Of a DNA stretch of 33,312 bases, positions 8,826 through 16,974 are shown piece after piece (the first letter of the stretch is position 1; every line of letters starts with the position of its first letter). The notes under the pieces are model-generated. The model saw only the letters and a list, made by a program, of their open reading frames with translations. It was not told the origin of the DNA and ran no database searches. Source of the stretch: Actinomycetes bacterium (GTDB lineage: Bacteria; Actinomycetota; Actinomycetes; Mycobacteriales; Cryptosporangiaceae). The translations under genes and the position numbers were made by a program. Where the stretch lies: the NCBI GenBank assembly GCA_025963185.1, contig JAOPVE010000194.1, forward strand, positions 1 through 33,312. The letters run 5' to 3'.

Positions 8826-10739
8826 TTACCGTGCCGTGCGGTGCGGGCCGCTCGCCGGGTGGGTGGTGAACACCGGCGCGGTGACCGAGCGCCTCGCGCC
8901 GCCGGTGACGGCCAGCGGGCCGGCGGTGTAGAGGGCCTCGTCGAAGGCCTTGCCGTTGGTGGGGGTCTTGCCGACGGCGAACACCGAGACGGCCTTGCCG
9001 GCGGAGATGGAGCAGGAGATGTAGTCGCCGACCATCCGTCCCTGGGTGGTGTTGGCGATCTGGCTGACGCTCATCGGCCCGGCCACGGTGGACGGTGCGC
9101 TCCAGGTCGATCCGCCGTTGACCGAGGAGGTGTACCCGACCTGGAGCTGGCAGGTCGCGGCGGAGCAGTTCGCGTTCGGGAAGAAGTAGTAGTACAGCCC
9201 GAGGTGAGCGGTTGCGCCGGACGTGCCGCGGTCGACACCGATCCCGGGGATGAAGTGGTCGATGCCGCTGGTCGTGGCGTCGGTGGGCACCCGGGTCACC
9301 GCGGACCACGTGGTCCCGTTGGACGAGGTGGAGTACACGATGTCGTTCGCCGGGCAGCCGGACCGGAACCGGCAGTCCTGCCAGGCCACGTAGACCTTGC
9401 CGGCGCCGTCGATCTCGGCCGACGGGAGCCCGTCGCCACTGCGGATGCTGCCGGCGATCGAGTGGCTGCTGACGCTCGCGACCTGGACGCCGGAGGTCCA
9501 CGTACTGCCGCCGGTGGTGGAGGTGAAGGCGCCGATCGACGCGCCGTTACCGGAGTACGGCACGACGACGGTGCCGCTGGGCTGGACCAGGGGCTGCCCA
9601 CCCAGTCCGGACGGGCTGCCCGCCGGGGTCTTCGCCGCGGACCAGGTCGCCCCGCCGTCAGCCGAGGTGCTCATGACGATCTGGTTGCCGTTGGTCGTGA
9701 TGTCGACCTCGATGTAGCAGTTGCCGTAGAACGGGCTCGTCGTGGTGTTGTCGCAGGCGATCCATTCCTTGTCGTAGTCCAGCCCTGCGGTGCCGATCGC
9801 CATCACCGGGTTCAGCCAGCTCGTACCGTTGGCGGACCTGCTCACGCTCACGCCCGCTCCGCCGACCTGCGCGTTGATGACCAGTCCGGTGATCATCCAG
9901 GTGCCGTGTTTGGCGTCCCAGGCCACCGACGGATCGCTGACCCGCGCCCAGGTTCCGCCCTGAGCGGTGGTGATCCCGGGGAGCATGCCGTGCTGCCACG
10001 TCGTTCCGCCGTCGGCCGAGGTGTTCCAGCCGATGTTCGACGCGCCGCCGTCGTTGAACCGCCCGACCTGCGAGGACGCCACGATCGTGCTGCCGTTGGA
10101 GAGCGTGTCGGGCTCCAGCTCGGTGGCGTGCTGGCTGGTGGCGTTCGTGTACGGATCCGTGCTGACCTGGGTGAGTCCCGGCGGTGGCGGCGGGGGAGGA
10201 GAGCCGGCGGTGATCGTGACGTCGTCGTATTTCACCAGGGTCGCGTCGCCGGCGTAGTTGTCGTCGTGGCTGGTCAGGGTCAGCGTGTAGCTGTGCCCGG
10301 CGGTCACCGCCGCGGTGGCCTGCTTCCACCCCGCGCCGTTGGTACAGGTCTTGGGCAGCGGGGTGGCGGTGGTGGCGCTGGTGTTGTCCTTCAGCGTCGC
10401 GGTGGCCCAGTCGTAGGTGAGGGTGTCCGGGCACGTCACGGAGTAGTAGAAGGACAGCTGGGCGGCGCCGGTGGGTGCGGTGAAGGTCTGGGTGATGGAG
10501 GAGTCGCCGCTGGTCGGCGCGGTCGAGCCGTCCTGCGCGGCGTACGTGCCGCCGTGCGCGCCGGTACTGACGGCGCTCGTCGTGCCGGCCGTGGTCCAGG
10601 GGGTGAGGGCGCCTGTCTCGAAATCACCGTTGGTGATCCCGTCGGCGGCGCTGGCTGGTGCCGCCGTGAAGGCGGTCAGGGTGAGCGCGGACAGGATCGC
10701 CGCCGCGCCCACCGCAACCCTGGATGAGGATCGGTGCAT
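8826..10739 (-). CDS. Secreted BNR/Asp-box (sialidase-fold) protein with N-terminal carbohydrate-binding-like domain
   Basis: A 637-residue exported protein. The signal peptide ends near residue 32 (APASA-AD). Residues ~34-179 (NGDFETGALTPWTTAG through VKYDDVTITAG) look like a CBM/DUF642-type jelly roll. A proline linker (~180-188) leads into a beta-propeller with repeated Asp-box motifs S-x-(D/x)-G-G-x-T-W, seen as SADGGTTW near 241, STSADGGATW, STTGGSTW, SSNGTTW and SVNGGSTW. This fold is shared by sialidases and other glycosidases. I could not identify the sialidase catalytic Arg triad, Tyr and Asp with confidence, so enzymatic activity is not assured and binding alone is possible. AAGGG precedes the ATG. 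It lies downstream of the FN3 gene on the same strand, separated by 120 bp, and converges with the S8 peptidase. Confidence 0.8.
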   Translation of the reverse strand: MHRSSSRVAVGAAAILSALTLTAFTAAPASAADGITNGDFETGALTPWTTAGTTSAVSTGAHGGTYAAQDGSTAPTSGDSSITQTFTAPTGAAQLSFYYSVTCPDTLTYDWATATLKDNTSATTATPLPKTCTNGAGWKQATAAVTAGHSYTLTLTSHDDNYAGDATLVKYDDVTITAGSPPPPPPPGLTQVSTDPYTNATSQHATELEPDTLSNGSTIVASSQVGRFNDGGASNIGWNTSADGGTTWQHGMLPGITTAQGGTWARVSDPSVAWDAKHGTWMITGLVINAQVGGAGVSVSRSANGTSWLNPVMAIGTAGLDYDKEWIACDNTTTSPFYGNCYIEVDITTNGNQIVMSTSADGGATWSAAKTPAGSPSGLGGQPLVQPSGTVVVPYSGNGASIGAFTSTTGGSTWTSGVQVASVSSHSIAGSIRSGDGLPSAEIDGAGKVYVAWQDCRFRSGCPANDIVYSTSSNGTTWSAVTRVPTDATTSGIDHFIPGIGVDRGTSGATAHLGLYYYFFPNANCSAATCQLQVGYTSSVNGGSTWSAPSTVAGPMSVSQIANTTQGRMVGDYISCSISAGKAVSVFAVGKTPTNGKAFDEALYTAGPLAVTGGARRSVTAPVFTTHPASGPHRTAR

Positions 10740-10859
10740 GGGAGTGCCCTTCTGTCGATCGGGCCGGTAGGCCCCCGCCAGGAATGAGCGAACGCCGGCA
10801 GGTTAGACCCGATTGGTGTGGCTCCGACAGGCTCGGGCAGTTCTCTTATGGACAGCGAA

Positions 10860-11960
10860 TTACTCGGCGCCATCGCCCGTGCTGGTCACCGGGTCCGACG
10901 CGGCCGACGCGCCGGCGACGTTGAGGGCCCGGACGGTGATCGTGTGCTGGCCCGGGGTCAGGTCGAGCAGGCGGGCCGGGGAGTCATACATCCAGCCGGT
11001 GTAGCCGCCGTCCACGTAGACGAGATACCCGTCGGTGACGCGCGCGGGTGCCGTGAGCTCGATCGTCGCCGTTCCCCGGCGGCCCGCCGTGGCGGTGACG
11101 CCGGTGGGCCGGTCCGGGGCGATGGTCCAGGCGGGGACCGGGCTGAGCTGCAGCGGGGCCGATCCGGCCGACTCGCCCGCCGGGTTCAGCGCGGTCACCA
11201 CGAGCTGCGCCCCACCGCCCGGCGTGAGCCCGGTGACCAGCGCGGTGGGCGCGGTCGTGGTGGCGACTGGGAAGCCGTTGCGCAGCACGGTGTAGCCGGT
11301 CGCTCCCGGTACGTCCCGCCAGGCCAGCCGGACGCTCGTGCTGGTCTGGCGATCCGTGCGCAGGGCCGTGGGGGGCGCCGGGGTACGGACCGTCGACGCG
11401 GGGCCGGTCAGCTCCGGGTTCTCGGCGTAGAACGGATCCCCGCCGGGAACGCCGCGCACCGACACGGTCACGCTGCTCGCCGCCGGGCCCGTGGTGAACG
11501 TGATGGCGACGGACTTGTAGCGGGTGGAGGGGCGGCTCGTGACAGTGCCGAACTCGGTTCCGAGGACCGCGACGCCGCCGTTCACCGAGATCCGCAACTG
11601 GTACGCCGAGTTCGGCTGGACCGGCACCACCTGCGCACACCCCGCCCCGCTGGCGGCGGACGGCCGGACCAGCAACTGACGCGGCGCTTCCACGGGCGCG
11701 GGCGGCACCACGCTCGGCGAGGTCCCGTCGCGCTCGCCGACAAGCTGGGTGAATTCCGAGCCGATCACCGGACCGCCGTCGGTCACCGCCGAGCTGTCCC
11801 CGGTGCAGGCCCACGGCGAGCCCGCGGACGGCTGGCCCACCGACTCGAACAGCGGATCGGCGAGCAGGCTCACGTCGGCGGCGCTCGCCCCGGCGGGTAC
11901 GGCCAGCCACGAGCCTGCGGCGGTAACGAGGACAAGGGCCAGGGCGAAGCGTCGTAACAC
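10860..11960 (-). CDS. Secreted CBM-like plus two FN3-like domains, no catalytic domain seen
   Basis: I place the start at the GTG at 11960 because a signal peptide begins there (LRRFALALVLVTAAGSWLAV, cleavage near ASA-AD); a longer frame upstream adds only Arg-rich sequence. The product is 366 residues. Residues ~30-190 form a jelly-roll-like domain (LLADPLFESVGQ, YQLRISVNGG, SVAITFTTG type strands). Then come one FN3 domain (PPTALRTDRQTSTSVRLAWR to GESAGSAPL) and a second related module (PTGVTATAGRRGTATIEL to AGASAASDP). This is the accessory architecture of actinobacterial chitinases and other glycosidases, but without an enzyme domain, so it is probably a polysaccharide-binding or scaffolding secreted protein. 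Codon 2 is a rare TTA. Confidence 0.7.
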   Translation of the reverse strand: MLRRFALALVLVTAAGSWLAVPAGASAADVSLLADPLFESVGQPSAGSPWACTGDSSAVTDGGPVIGSEFTQLVGERDGTSPSVVPPAPVEAPRQLLVRPSAASGAGCAQVVPVQPNSAYQLRISVNGGVAVLGTEFGTVTSRPSTRYKSVAITFTTGPAASSVTVSVRGVPGGDPFYAENPELTGPASTVRTPAPPTALRTDRQTSTSVRLAWRDVPGATGYTVLRNGFPVATTTAPTALVTGLTPGGGAQLVVTALNPAGESAGSAPLQLSPVPAWTIAPDRPTGVTATAGRRGTATIELTAPARVTDGYLVYVDGGYTGWMYDSPARLLDLTPGQHTITVRALNVAGASAASDPVTSTGDGAE

Positions 11961-12070
11961 GATCCGATTCCGTTCCGTCGTTCGGGTGGACTGCCGCGCG
12001 AGCAGCGAACCGCGCGCCTGCCCAGTAAGGCACGGTCGCCGCGCCATCGGACAGCACCAAACCGGGATAC

Positions 12071-12084
12071 TTCCCCAAGGGGAA
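12071..12084. promoter_or_regulatory. Perfect 14-bp palindrome upstream of the FN3 gene
   Basis: TTCCCCAAGGGGAA lies in the 154-bp gap between the TetR stop and the FN3 gene start, about 110 bp upstream of the latter. It is perfectly self-complementary with no loop, so it is more likely a protein-binding site than a terminator. No matching regulator is identifiable here. Confidence 0.35.
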
Positions 12085-12114
12085 AGGCTGTGACCCCGCG
12101 CTCGTCAGGTGGCT

Positions 12115-12777
12115 TCAGGTTGCGGCGAGGGCGCGGTCCAGGCCGTCGAGGATCAGGTCGAGGCCGAACTCGTACTCCTCGCCGTAGTCATAGCCCGGCT
12201 GGAGCACGTGGTCCCTGGTCAGCTCGGCCAGGTGCGGATACGCGTCGCCCGGAAGCTGCGCGAAGATCTGCTCGGCCAGTTCGGCGGTCTCCTGCCCGGT
12301 CTCGAACGGCAGGCTGCGCTCGCCCAGCGCGAACCCGTAGATGTAGCTGTCGAGCGCCGAGTATGCGTGGGCGGCGAGCGCGACCGGGAACCCGTCCTCA
12401 CGCAGGGCCCCGAGCACGGCGTCGTGGTGCCGCAGGGTCGCCGGGCCGGGCACGCTGCGCGACTCCATCAGCCCGATCGCCCACCGGTGCCGCCGCAGCA
12501 CCGCCCGCATGGACAGTGCCCGCTCGCGCATGGCGTGCCGCCAGCCCTTTCCGCCCGGCGGCAGCGCGACCTCGGCGAACACCGCGTCGATCAGGCCGTC
12601 GAGCAGGTCATCCTTGTGCGCCACGTGCTTGTACAGCGACATGGCCTCGACGCCGAGCCGCTCGCCGAGCTTGCGCATGGTCAGCGCGTCGAGCCCGGCC
12701 TGGTCGGCGAGGTCCATGGCGGCGTGGAGAACCCGCTCGCGGCTCAGGCGGGGCCGGGACGCGGCCGGTCTCGTCAT
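12115..12777 (-). CDS. TetR-family transcriptional repressor (TetR_C-type)
   Basis: A 220-residue regulator. Two ATGs are available (12783 and 12777). GAGGAGG abuts the first with no spacer but lies six bases from the second, so 12777 is preferred. Residues ~11-57 form the HTH ([18 protein letters not shown], then [29 protein letters not shown]). The C-terminal half matches the ligand-binding domain of TetR-like efflux and oxidoreductase regulators ([42 protein letters not shown]). It is divergent from an MDR oxidoreductase. The shared 112-bp gap contains two palindromes of identical layout, so it very likely represses itself and the oxidoreductase and is released by a small hydrophobic or electrophilic ligand that is not known. 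Confidence 0.93.
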   Translation of the reverse strand: MTRPAASRPRLSRERVLHAAMDLADQAGLDALTMRKLGERLGVEAMSLYKHVAHKDDLLDGLIDAVFAEVALPPGGKGWRHAMRERALSMRAVLRRHRWAIGLMESRSVPGPATLRHHDAVLGALREDGFPVALAAHAYSALDSYIYGFALGERSLPFETGQETAELAEQIFAQLPGDAYPHLAELTRDHVLQPGYDYGEEYEFGLDLILDGLDRALAAT

Positions 12778-12828
12778 CGGCATCCTCCTCGGCTGCGAGA
12801 GCTCGGGCTGACAGATCCCCGGCAGAGA

Positions 12829-12869
12829 TTGACAGGCTTACGTTGTAAGCGTACACCTTACGGCGTAAG
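12829..12869 (+). promoter_or_regulatory. Promoter with twin TetR operators
   Basis: Two palindromes share the form CTTAC-N3-GTAAG: CTTACGTTGTAAG at 12837-12849 and CTTACGGCGTAAG at 12857-12869. Their centres are 20 bp apart, about two helical turns, so both sites lie on one DNA face. A perfect -35 hexamer TTGACA (12829-12834) abuts the first site. A -10-like TACACC (12852-12857, 17-bp spacer) lies between the two, so repressor binding would block the promoter. The oxidoreductase start at 12890 follows GGAGG (12880-12884) by five bases. Confidence 0.8.
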
Positions 12870-12889
12870 CCAACGCGATGGAGGCAGCG

Positions 12890-13912
12890 ATGAAGGCCGA
12901 GCAGCAGGTACAGCCCATCACCCCGGCAGCGGGCACGATGCGGGCGATGGTGCAGGACCGGTACGGCGAGGCCGAGGACGTGCTCCGGCTCCGGGTGGTC
13001 GGCCGGCCGGCGATCGGCGACGGCGACGTGCTGGTCCGGGTCCATGCCGCCGGGGTGGACCGGGGCGCCTGGCACCTGCTGGCCGGCCTGCCGTACCCGG
13101 TCCGGCTCGCGGGCTACGGGGTCCGGGCGCCGAAGCACCACGGTGCCGGATCGGATCTCGCTGGGCGCGTCGAGGCCGTCGGCAAGGACGTCACCGGGCT
13201 CCGCGTGGGCGACGAGGTGTTCGGCTCCGGCGAGGGGTCCTACGCCGAGTACGCGCGCGCCGAGCAGGGCAAGGTCGCCCTCAAGCCCGCGGCCCTCAGC
13301 TTCGAGCAGGCGGCGGCCGTGCCGGTGTCCGCGTGTACCGCGCTGCAGGCCGTCCGCGACAGGGCGAATGTGCAGCCGGGGCAGAAGGTGCTGGTCATCG
13401 GGGCATCGGGAGGCGTCGGATCCTTCGCCGTGCAGATCGCCAAGGCATTCGGGGCCGAGGTCACCGGCGTGTGCCGCACCGCGAAGACGGACCTGGTCCG
13501 CGCGCTCGGCGCCGACCACGTCGTCGACTACTCCACTGCGGACTTCGCGGGCACCGGGCAGCGGTACGACGCGATCCTCGACACCGGCGGCCAGAGCTCG
13601 CTCGCCCGGCTGCGGCGGGTCCTGGCCCCTCGGGGGACCCTCGTCATCGTCGGCGCCGAGACGGGGGGCCGGTGGCTCGGGGGTACCACCCGGCAGATCC
13701 GCGCGATGATGCTCAGCCCGTTCACCGGCCAGACGCTCGGCACGTTCATCGCGACCCCGAACGCGGCGGACCTGACGGTGCTCGCGGAACTGGCCCAGTC
13801 CGGCGCGCTCACCCCGGTGGTCGACCGCACGTTCCCGCTGGCCGAGGCGCCGGCCGCGATCCGGTACCTGCAGGACGGCCGTGCGCGCGGCAAGGTCGTC
13901 GTCACGATCTGA
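12890..13912 (+). CDS. MDR-superfamily NAD(P)H-dependent oxidoreductase (quinone-oxidoreductase type)
   Basis: A 340-residue medium-chain dehydrogenase/reductase. The GroES-like N-domain contains VLVRVHAAGVDRGAWHLL (about 47-64) and GSDLAGRVEAVGKDVTGLRVGDEVFG (about 87-112). The Rossmann domain has the nucleotide motif GASGGVG (171-177) and the partner segment GAEVTGVCRT. The cysteines and histidines of zinc alcohol dehydrogenases are absent, so it belongs with zinc-free quinone oxidoreductases that reduce quinones or enones, likely with NADPH. The start at 12890 is chosen because GGAGG sits five bases upstream; an ATG twelve bases earlier has no ribosome site. TTGACA and the twin TetR operators lie just upstream, so it should be induced by the TetR ligand, possibly for detoxification. 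Confidence 0.9.
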   Translation: MKAEQQVQPITPAAGTMRAMVQDRYGEAEDVLRLRVVGRPAIGDGDVLVRVHAAGVDRGAWHLLAGLPYPVRLAGYGVRAPKHHGAGSDLAGRVEAVGKDVTGLRVGDEVFGSGEGSYAEYARAEQGKVALKPAALSFEQAAAVPVSACTALQAVRDRANVQPGQKVLVIGASGGVGSFAVQIAKAFGAEVTGVCRTAKTDLVRALGADHVVDYSTADFAGTGQRYDAILDTGGQSSLARLRRVLAPRGTLVIVGAETGGRWLGGTTRQIRAMMLSPFTGQTLGTFIATPNAADLTVLAELAQSGALTPVVDRTFPLAEAPAAIRYLQDGRARGKVVVTI

Positions 13913-13961
13913 GGCTCACCATCCGAGGCGGCACCATCTGCGGCGGCACCGTCTGAGGCAC
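13903..13961 (+). repeat. Imperfect 15-bp tandem repeat across a stop codon
   Basis: Four consecutive units are related: CACGATCTGAGGCT (13903-13916, containing the oxidoreductase stop), CACCATCCGAGGCGG, CACCATCTGCGGCGG and CACCGTCTGAGGCAC. The gene's 3' end appears to have been duplicated in tandem. The remaining ~100 bp to the next gene holds nothing recognisable. Confidence 0.7.
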
Positions 13962-14061
13962 ACGGCGCGATTGTTGGCGGGCTGTTCGCGTCGCGGCGGT
14001 TGTCGCGGCTGCCGCGCGGGCGTCCACTGGTGCTCCCCGTACCTCTGCCCGAGGAGCGCCC

Positions 14062-14568
14062 ATGTTCCCGTCGCCCACCCGCCGTACCGCCGCCGTCGTT
14101 GTCCTCGCCAGTCTCGCGGTCCTGCCCGCGGTGCCGGCGCACGCCGCCGCCCAGACCTGCTTCAGCGTCAACGGGATGGCCGACGCGGCGTGCACGCCCG
14201 GCGCGTTCAACTCCGACGTCGCCCAGGGCACGATCGGCTCGACGATCTGCGTCTCGGGCTGGACCGCGACCGTGCGGCCCTCGTCGTCGTACACGACCCG
14301 GCTGAAGAACGAGCAGAAGATCGCCTACGGGGAGGCGGACATCCCCAACACGGGACTGGAGGAGGACCACCTCGTGCCGCTCGAACTCGGCGGCGCACCG
14401 GCGGACCCGGCGAACCTCTGGCCCGAGCCCCGGGCTGGCTGGATCCCGTCGGGCGAGACGGCGGGCGACAAGGACACCGAGGAGAACAGGCTCAAGCGCC
14501 AGGTCTGCGCCGGATCGCTGACCCTCGCCGAAGCCCGCACCCAGATCCTCACGGACTGGACGCGCTAG
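14062..14568 (+). CDS. Secreted HNH-like (beta-beta-alpha metal) putative nuclease
   Basis: A 168-residue protein with a clear signal peptide (residues 1-29, PAHA-AA). The mature N-terminus has paired cysteines and a CTPGAF...TICVSGWTATVRP block. The C-terminal half carries EEDHLVPLELGG (Asp102, His103), NLWPEP (Asn118) and KDTEENRLKRQVC (Lys137, Asp138, Glu141, Asn142). That DH...N...KD/EN spacing is typical of a common but poorly characterised HNH-like family. Metal-dependent DNase or RNase activity outside the cell is inferred, not shown. GAGGAGC lies five bases before the ATG. Its position beside phospholipase and acid phosphatase genes would fit nutrient or phosphate scavenging from nucleic acid. 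Confidence 0.65.
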   Translation: MFPSPTRRTAAVVVLASLAVLPAVPAHAAAQTCFSVNGMADAACTPGAFNSDVAQGTIGSTICVSGWTATVRPSSSYTTRLKNEQKIAYGEADIPNTGLEEDHLVPLELGGAPADPANLWPEPRAGWIPSGETAGDKDTEENRLKRQVCAGSLTLAEARTQILTDWTR

Positions 14569-14597
14569 GCCCGAGCCGGGCAAGCCAGGCAAGCCGC

Positions 14598-14960
14598 TCA
14601 GCCGTGGTAGGCCGCCGGTTCGTCCACGCGGACCGGCGGCAGGTAGCGCGCCCCGGTGACCGCACCGCCGGTGAGGTCGAGGACCCACACCGAGCCCTTC
14701 GGCCACTGTGCGTTCGCGGGGATCGGCACGCCACGATCCCGCAGCGCCCCGAGCAGGAGGCCGATCAGCTCGCCGTGGGAGCACAGCACCCGCGGTCCCG
14801 TCGTCACCGAGGCCCGCGGCGAGCGCGAGAACCTGGTCCGGATCGGCGTCGGGGGCCAGCCGCGGATCGGTGCCGACGGTCAGGCCGCGCTCGGCCGCGA
14901 TCCGGTCGACGGTCTGGACACACCGGCGGCCGTGGCGGGGAAGCGGTGCCCGGGTGAACA
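14598..14960 (-). pseudogene. Truncated and frameshifted histidine-phosphatase (phosphoglycerate-mutase-like) remnant
   Basis: Two minus-strand frames must be joined to read this gene. The upstream part gives RCVQTVDRIAAERGLTV and ADPDQVLALAAGLGDDG (about 14928 down to 14820). The downstream part gives RVLCSHGELIGLLLGAL, PKGSVWVLDLTGG and YLPPVRVDEPAAYHG, ending at 14598. The two match consecutive parts of actinobacterial histidine phosphatases and join with a single-base shift near 14805-14820. The N-terminal half with the catalytic Arg-His-Gly/Ala motif is missing, and sequence beyond ~14935 does not continue the family. With both a frameshift and loss of the catalytic His region, it is almost certainly non-functional. 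Confidence 0.7.
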
Positions 14961-15068
14961 GCGGGTGTGCTCCCGGCGATCCGCAGCGGGGTTTCGCCGT
15001 GCGCCAGGAAACCCGGGAACCGTAGCCCGGGGTTCGCCTTCGCGCCGCACGCCGTTCGGCATCGTGTG

Positions 15069-16928
15069 ATGACACTGACCGGCCGCCTCGATCCCCGACG
15101 AAGGGCAGCCGCGTCAACCGCCGGAGATTCCTCCAGCTCGCCGGGGGCGCGACCGCGGCCTCCGTGCTCTCGCCGAGCATCGCCCGCGCGGCCGGCATCC
15201 CCGCGCACCGGCGGACCGGCACCTTGCAAGACGTCGAGCACATCGTCGTGCTGATGCAGGAGAACCGGTCGTTCGACCACTACTTCGGCACGCTGCGCGG
15301 GGTGCGCGGATTCGGCGACCCCGCCCTGTGAGCCTGCCGAGTGGCAAGCCGGTCTGGGACCAGTCCGGAGTGCTGCCTTTCCACCCCGGCGCGGACGACC
15401 TGGGCATGGCGTTCCTGGCGGACCTTCCGCACGGCTGGAACGACGGCCACGACGCCTGGAACAACGGGCGCTACGACCGCTGGGTGCAGGCGAAGACGGC
15501 GACCACGATGGCCTACCTGACCAGGCAGGACATCCCGTTCCACTTCGCACTCGCGGACGCCTTCACGATCTGCGACGCCTACCACTGCTCGCTGATGGGA
15601 CCGACCGACCCGAACCGGTACTACCTGTGGACCGGCTACACGGGCAACGACGGCACGGGCGGCGGGCCGGTCGTGACCAACGACGAGGCCGGCTACTCGT
15701 GGACCACCTACCCGGAGCGGCTGGAGCGCGCCGGGATCTCGTGGAAGGTCTACCAGGACACCGGCGACGGCCTCGACGCGAGCGGATCCTGGGGCTGGAC
15801 CCAGGACGCCTACATCGGCAACTACGGCGACAACTCGCTGCTCTACTTCGACCAGTACCGCAACGCCGTCCCCGGCAGCCCGCTCTACGACAGGGCCCGT
15901 ACCGGCACCAGCGCCAAGACCGGCGAGGACTACGCCGCCCAGCTCAAGGCCGACGTGCTGGGCGGAACCCTGTCGCAGGTCTCCTGGATCGTCGCGCCCG
16001 AGGCGTTCACCGAGCACCCGAACTGGCCGGTGAACTACGGAGCCTGGTACATCGCGCAGGTGCTCGACGCGCTCACCGCGGATCCGGAGGTGTGGAGCAG
16101 GACCGCGCTGCTGATGACCTACGACGAGAACGACGGCTTCTTCGACCACGTGGTCCCGCCGTACCCGCCGTCCTCGGCCGCCCAGGGCGGATCCACGGTG
16201 GACCTCGCCGGGGAGCTGCTGGCCGCGGACGGTAAGCACGTGTCCGGGCCGTACGGGCTGGGCCAGCGGGTCCCGATGCTCGTGCTCTCGCCGTGGAGCA
16301 CGGGCGGCTGGGTGTGCTCGGAGGTGTTCGACCACACCTCGATCGTCCGGTTCATCGAGCAGCGGTTCGGCGTGCACGAGCCGAACATCTCACCCTGGTG
16401 GCGGACGCCCACGTCATCGCGGACCGGCTGCGCGCCGCGTTCGCCAGCCACGGCAAGGCCGGCGCCCAGTTCTACGTCACCTCGGCGACCCACCCGGACG
16501 GCCCGTGGACCTTCACGGCCGGATCCCGGCAGAGCCTCACCGGCGAGTGGGCACTCGCGGCCGCGGGGTACGACTTCTCGGTCCACGGCCCGAACGGGTT
16601 CTTCCGGCGTTTCGCCGGGCGGCCGGGCGGAGTGGGAGCCGAGGTGGTGGCCCGGCACGAGGACGGGCTGGTCTGCGTCGAGGTGGTGAACACCTCCGCC
16701 GTGGCCATCCGGGTGACGATCGCCGACGCCTACCGCGGCGGCCGGACCGCCAGCCACCGGCTGCGGCCCGGGGCGCGCGTCACGCACACGGCCGATCCCC
16801 GGCACAGCAACGGCTGGTACGACGTGTCGGTCGCCTCGGACCAGGACAGCCAGTTCGTGTGCCGGATGGCCGGCCACGCCGAGACAGGCCGCCCGAGCAC
16901 GAGCGACCCGGCGATCATCACGGCGTGA
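15069..16928 (+). pseudogene. Decayed phosphocholine-specific phospholipase C (alkaline-phosphatase superfamily)
   Basis: Three frames together encode this Tat-exported enzyme. Frame 2 gives [12 protein letters not shown] (twin-arginine signal) through [21 protein letters not shown] and stops at TGA 15329-15331. Frame 1 resumes at SLPSGKPVWDQSG and runs through DENDGFFDHVVPPYPP, STGGWVCSEVFDHTS and EPNISPWW near 16400. Frame 3 then gives ADRLRAAFASHGKAGA to the stop at 16928, the C-terminal DUF756-type domains. The first junction is a one- or two-base shift. The second also skips the segment between the catalytic domain and the first DUF756 repeat, which I estimate at 80-100 residues from knowledge of the family. 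A further shift is needed near 15090 to reach the ATG at 15069. Active enzyme would cleave phosphatidylcholine-type lipids outside the cell. Confidence 0.8.
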
Positions 16929-16932
16929 TCCT

Positions 16933-16965
16933 GCCGCCGGCCGGGCCTAGCGCCCGGCCGGCGGC
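16933..16965. terminator. Perfect 14-bp-stem bidirectional terminator
   Basis: GCCGCCGGCCGGGC (16933-16946) pairs perfectly with 16952-16965 around the loop CTAGC. It lies between the convergent phospholipase remnant and the acid phosphatase gene, five bases after the former's stop. It is unrelated in sequence to the GAAGTG hairpin family. Confidence 0.85.
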
Positions 16966-16974
16966 TGGCGGTCG

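Noticed and set aside
13528-15243. 571-codon minus-strand frame
   Set aside because: Only a short middle part (the histidine-phosphatase fragment) is meaningful; the rest is antisense to the MDR and nuclease genes.
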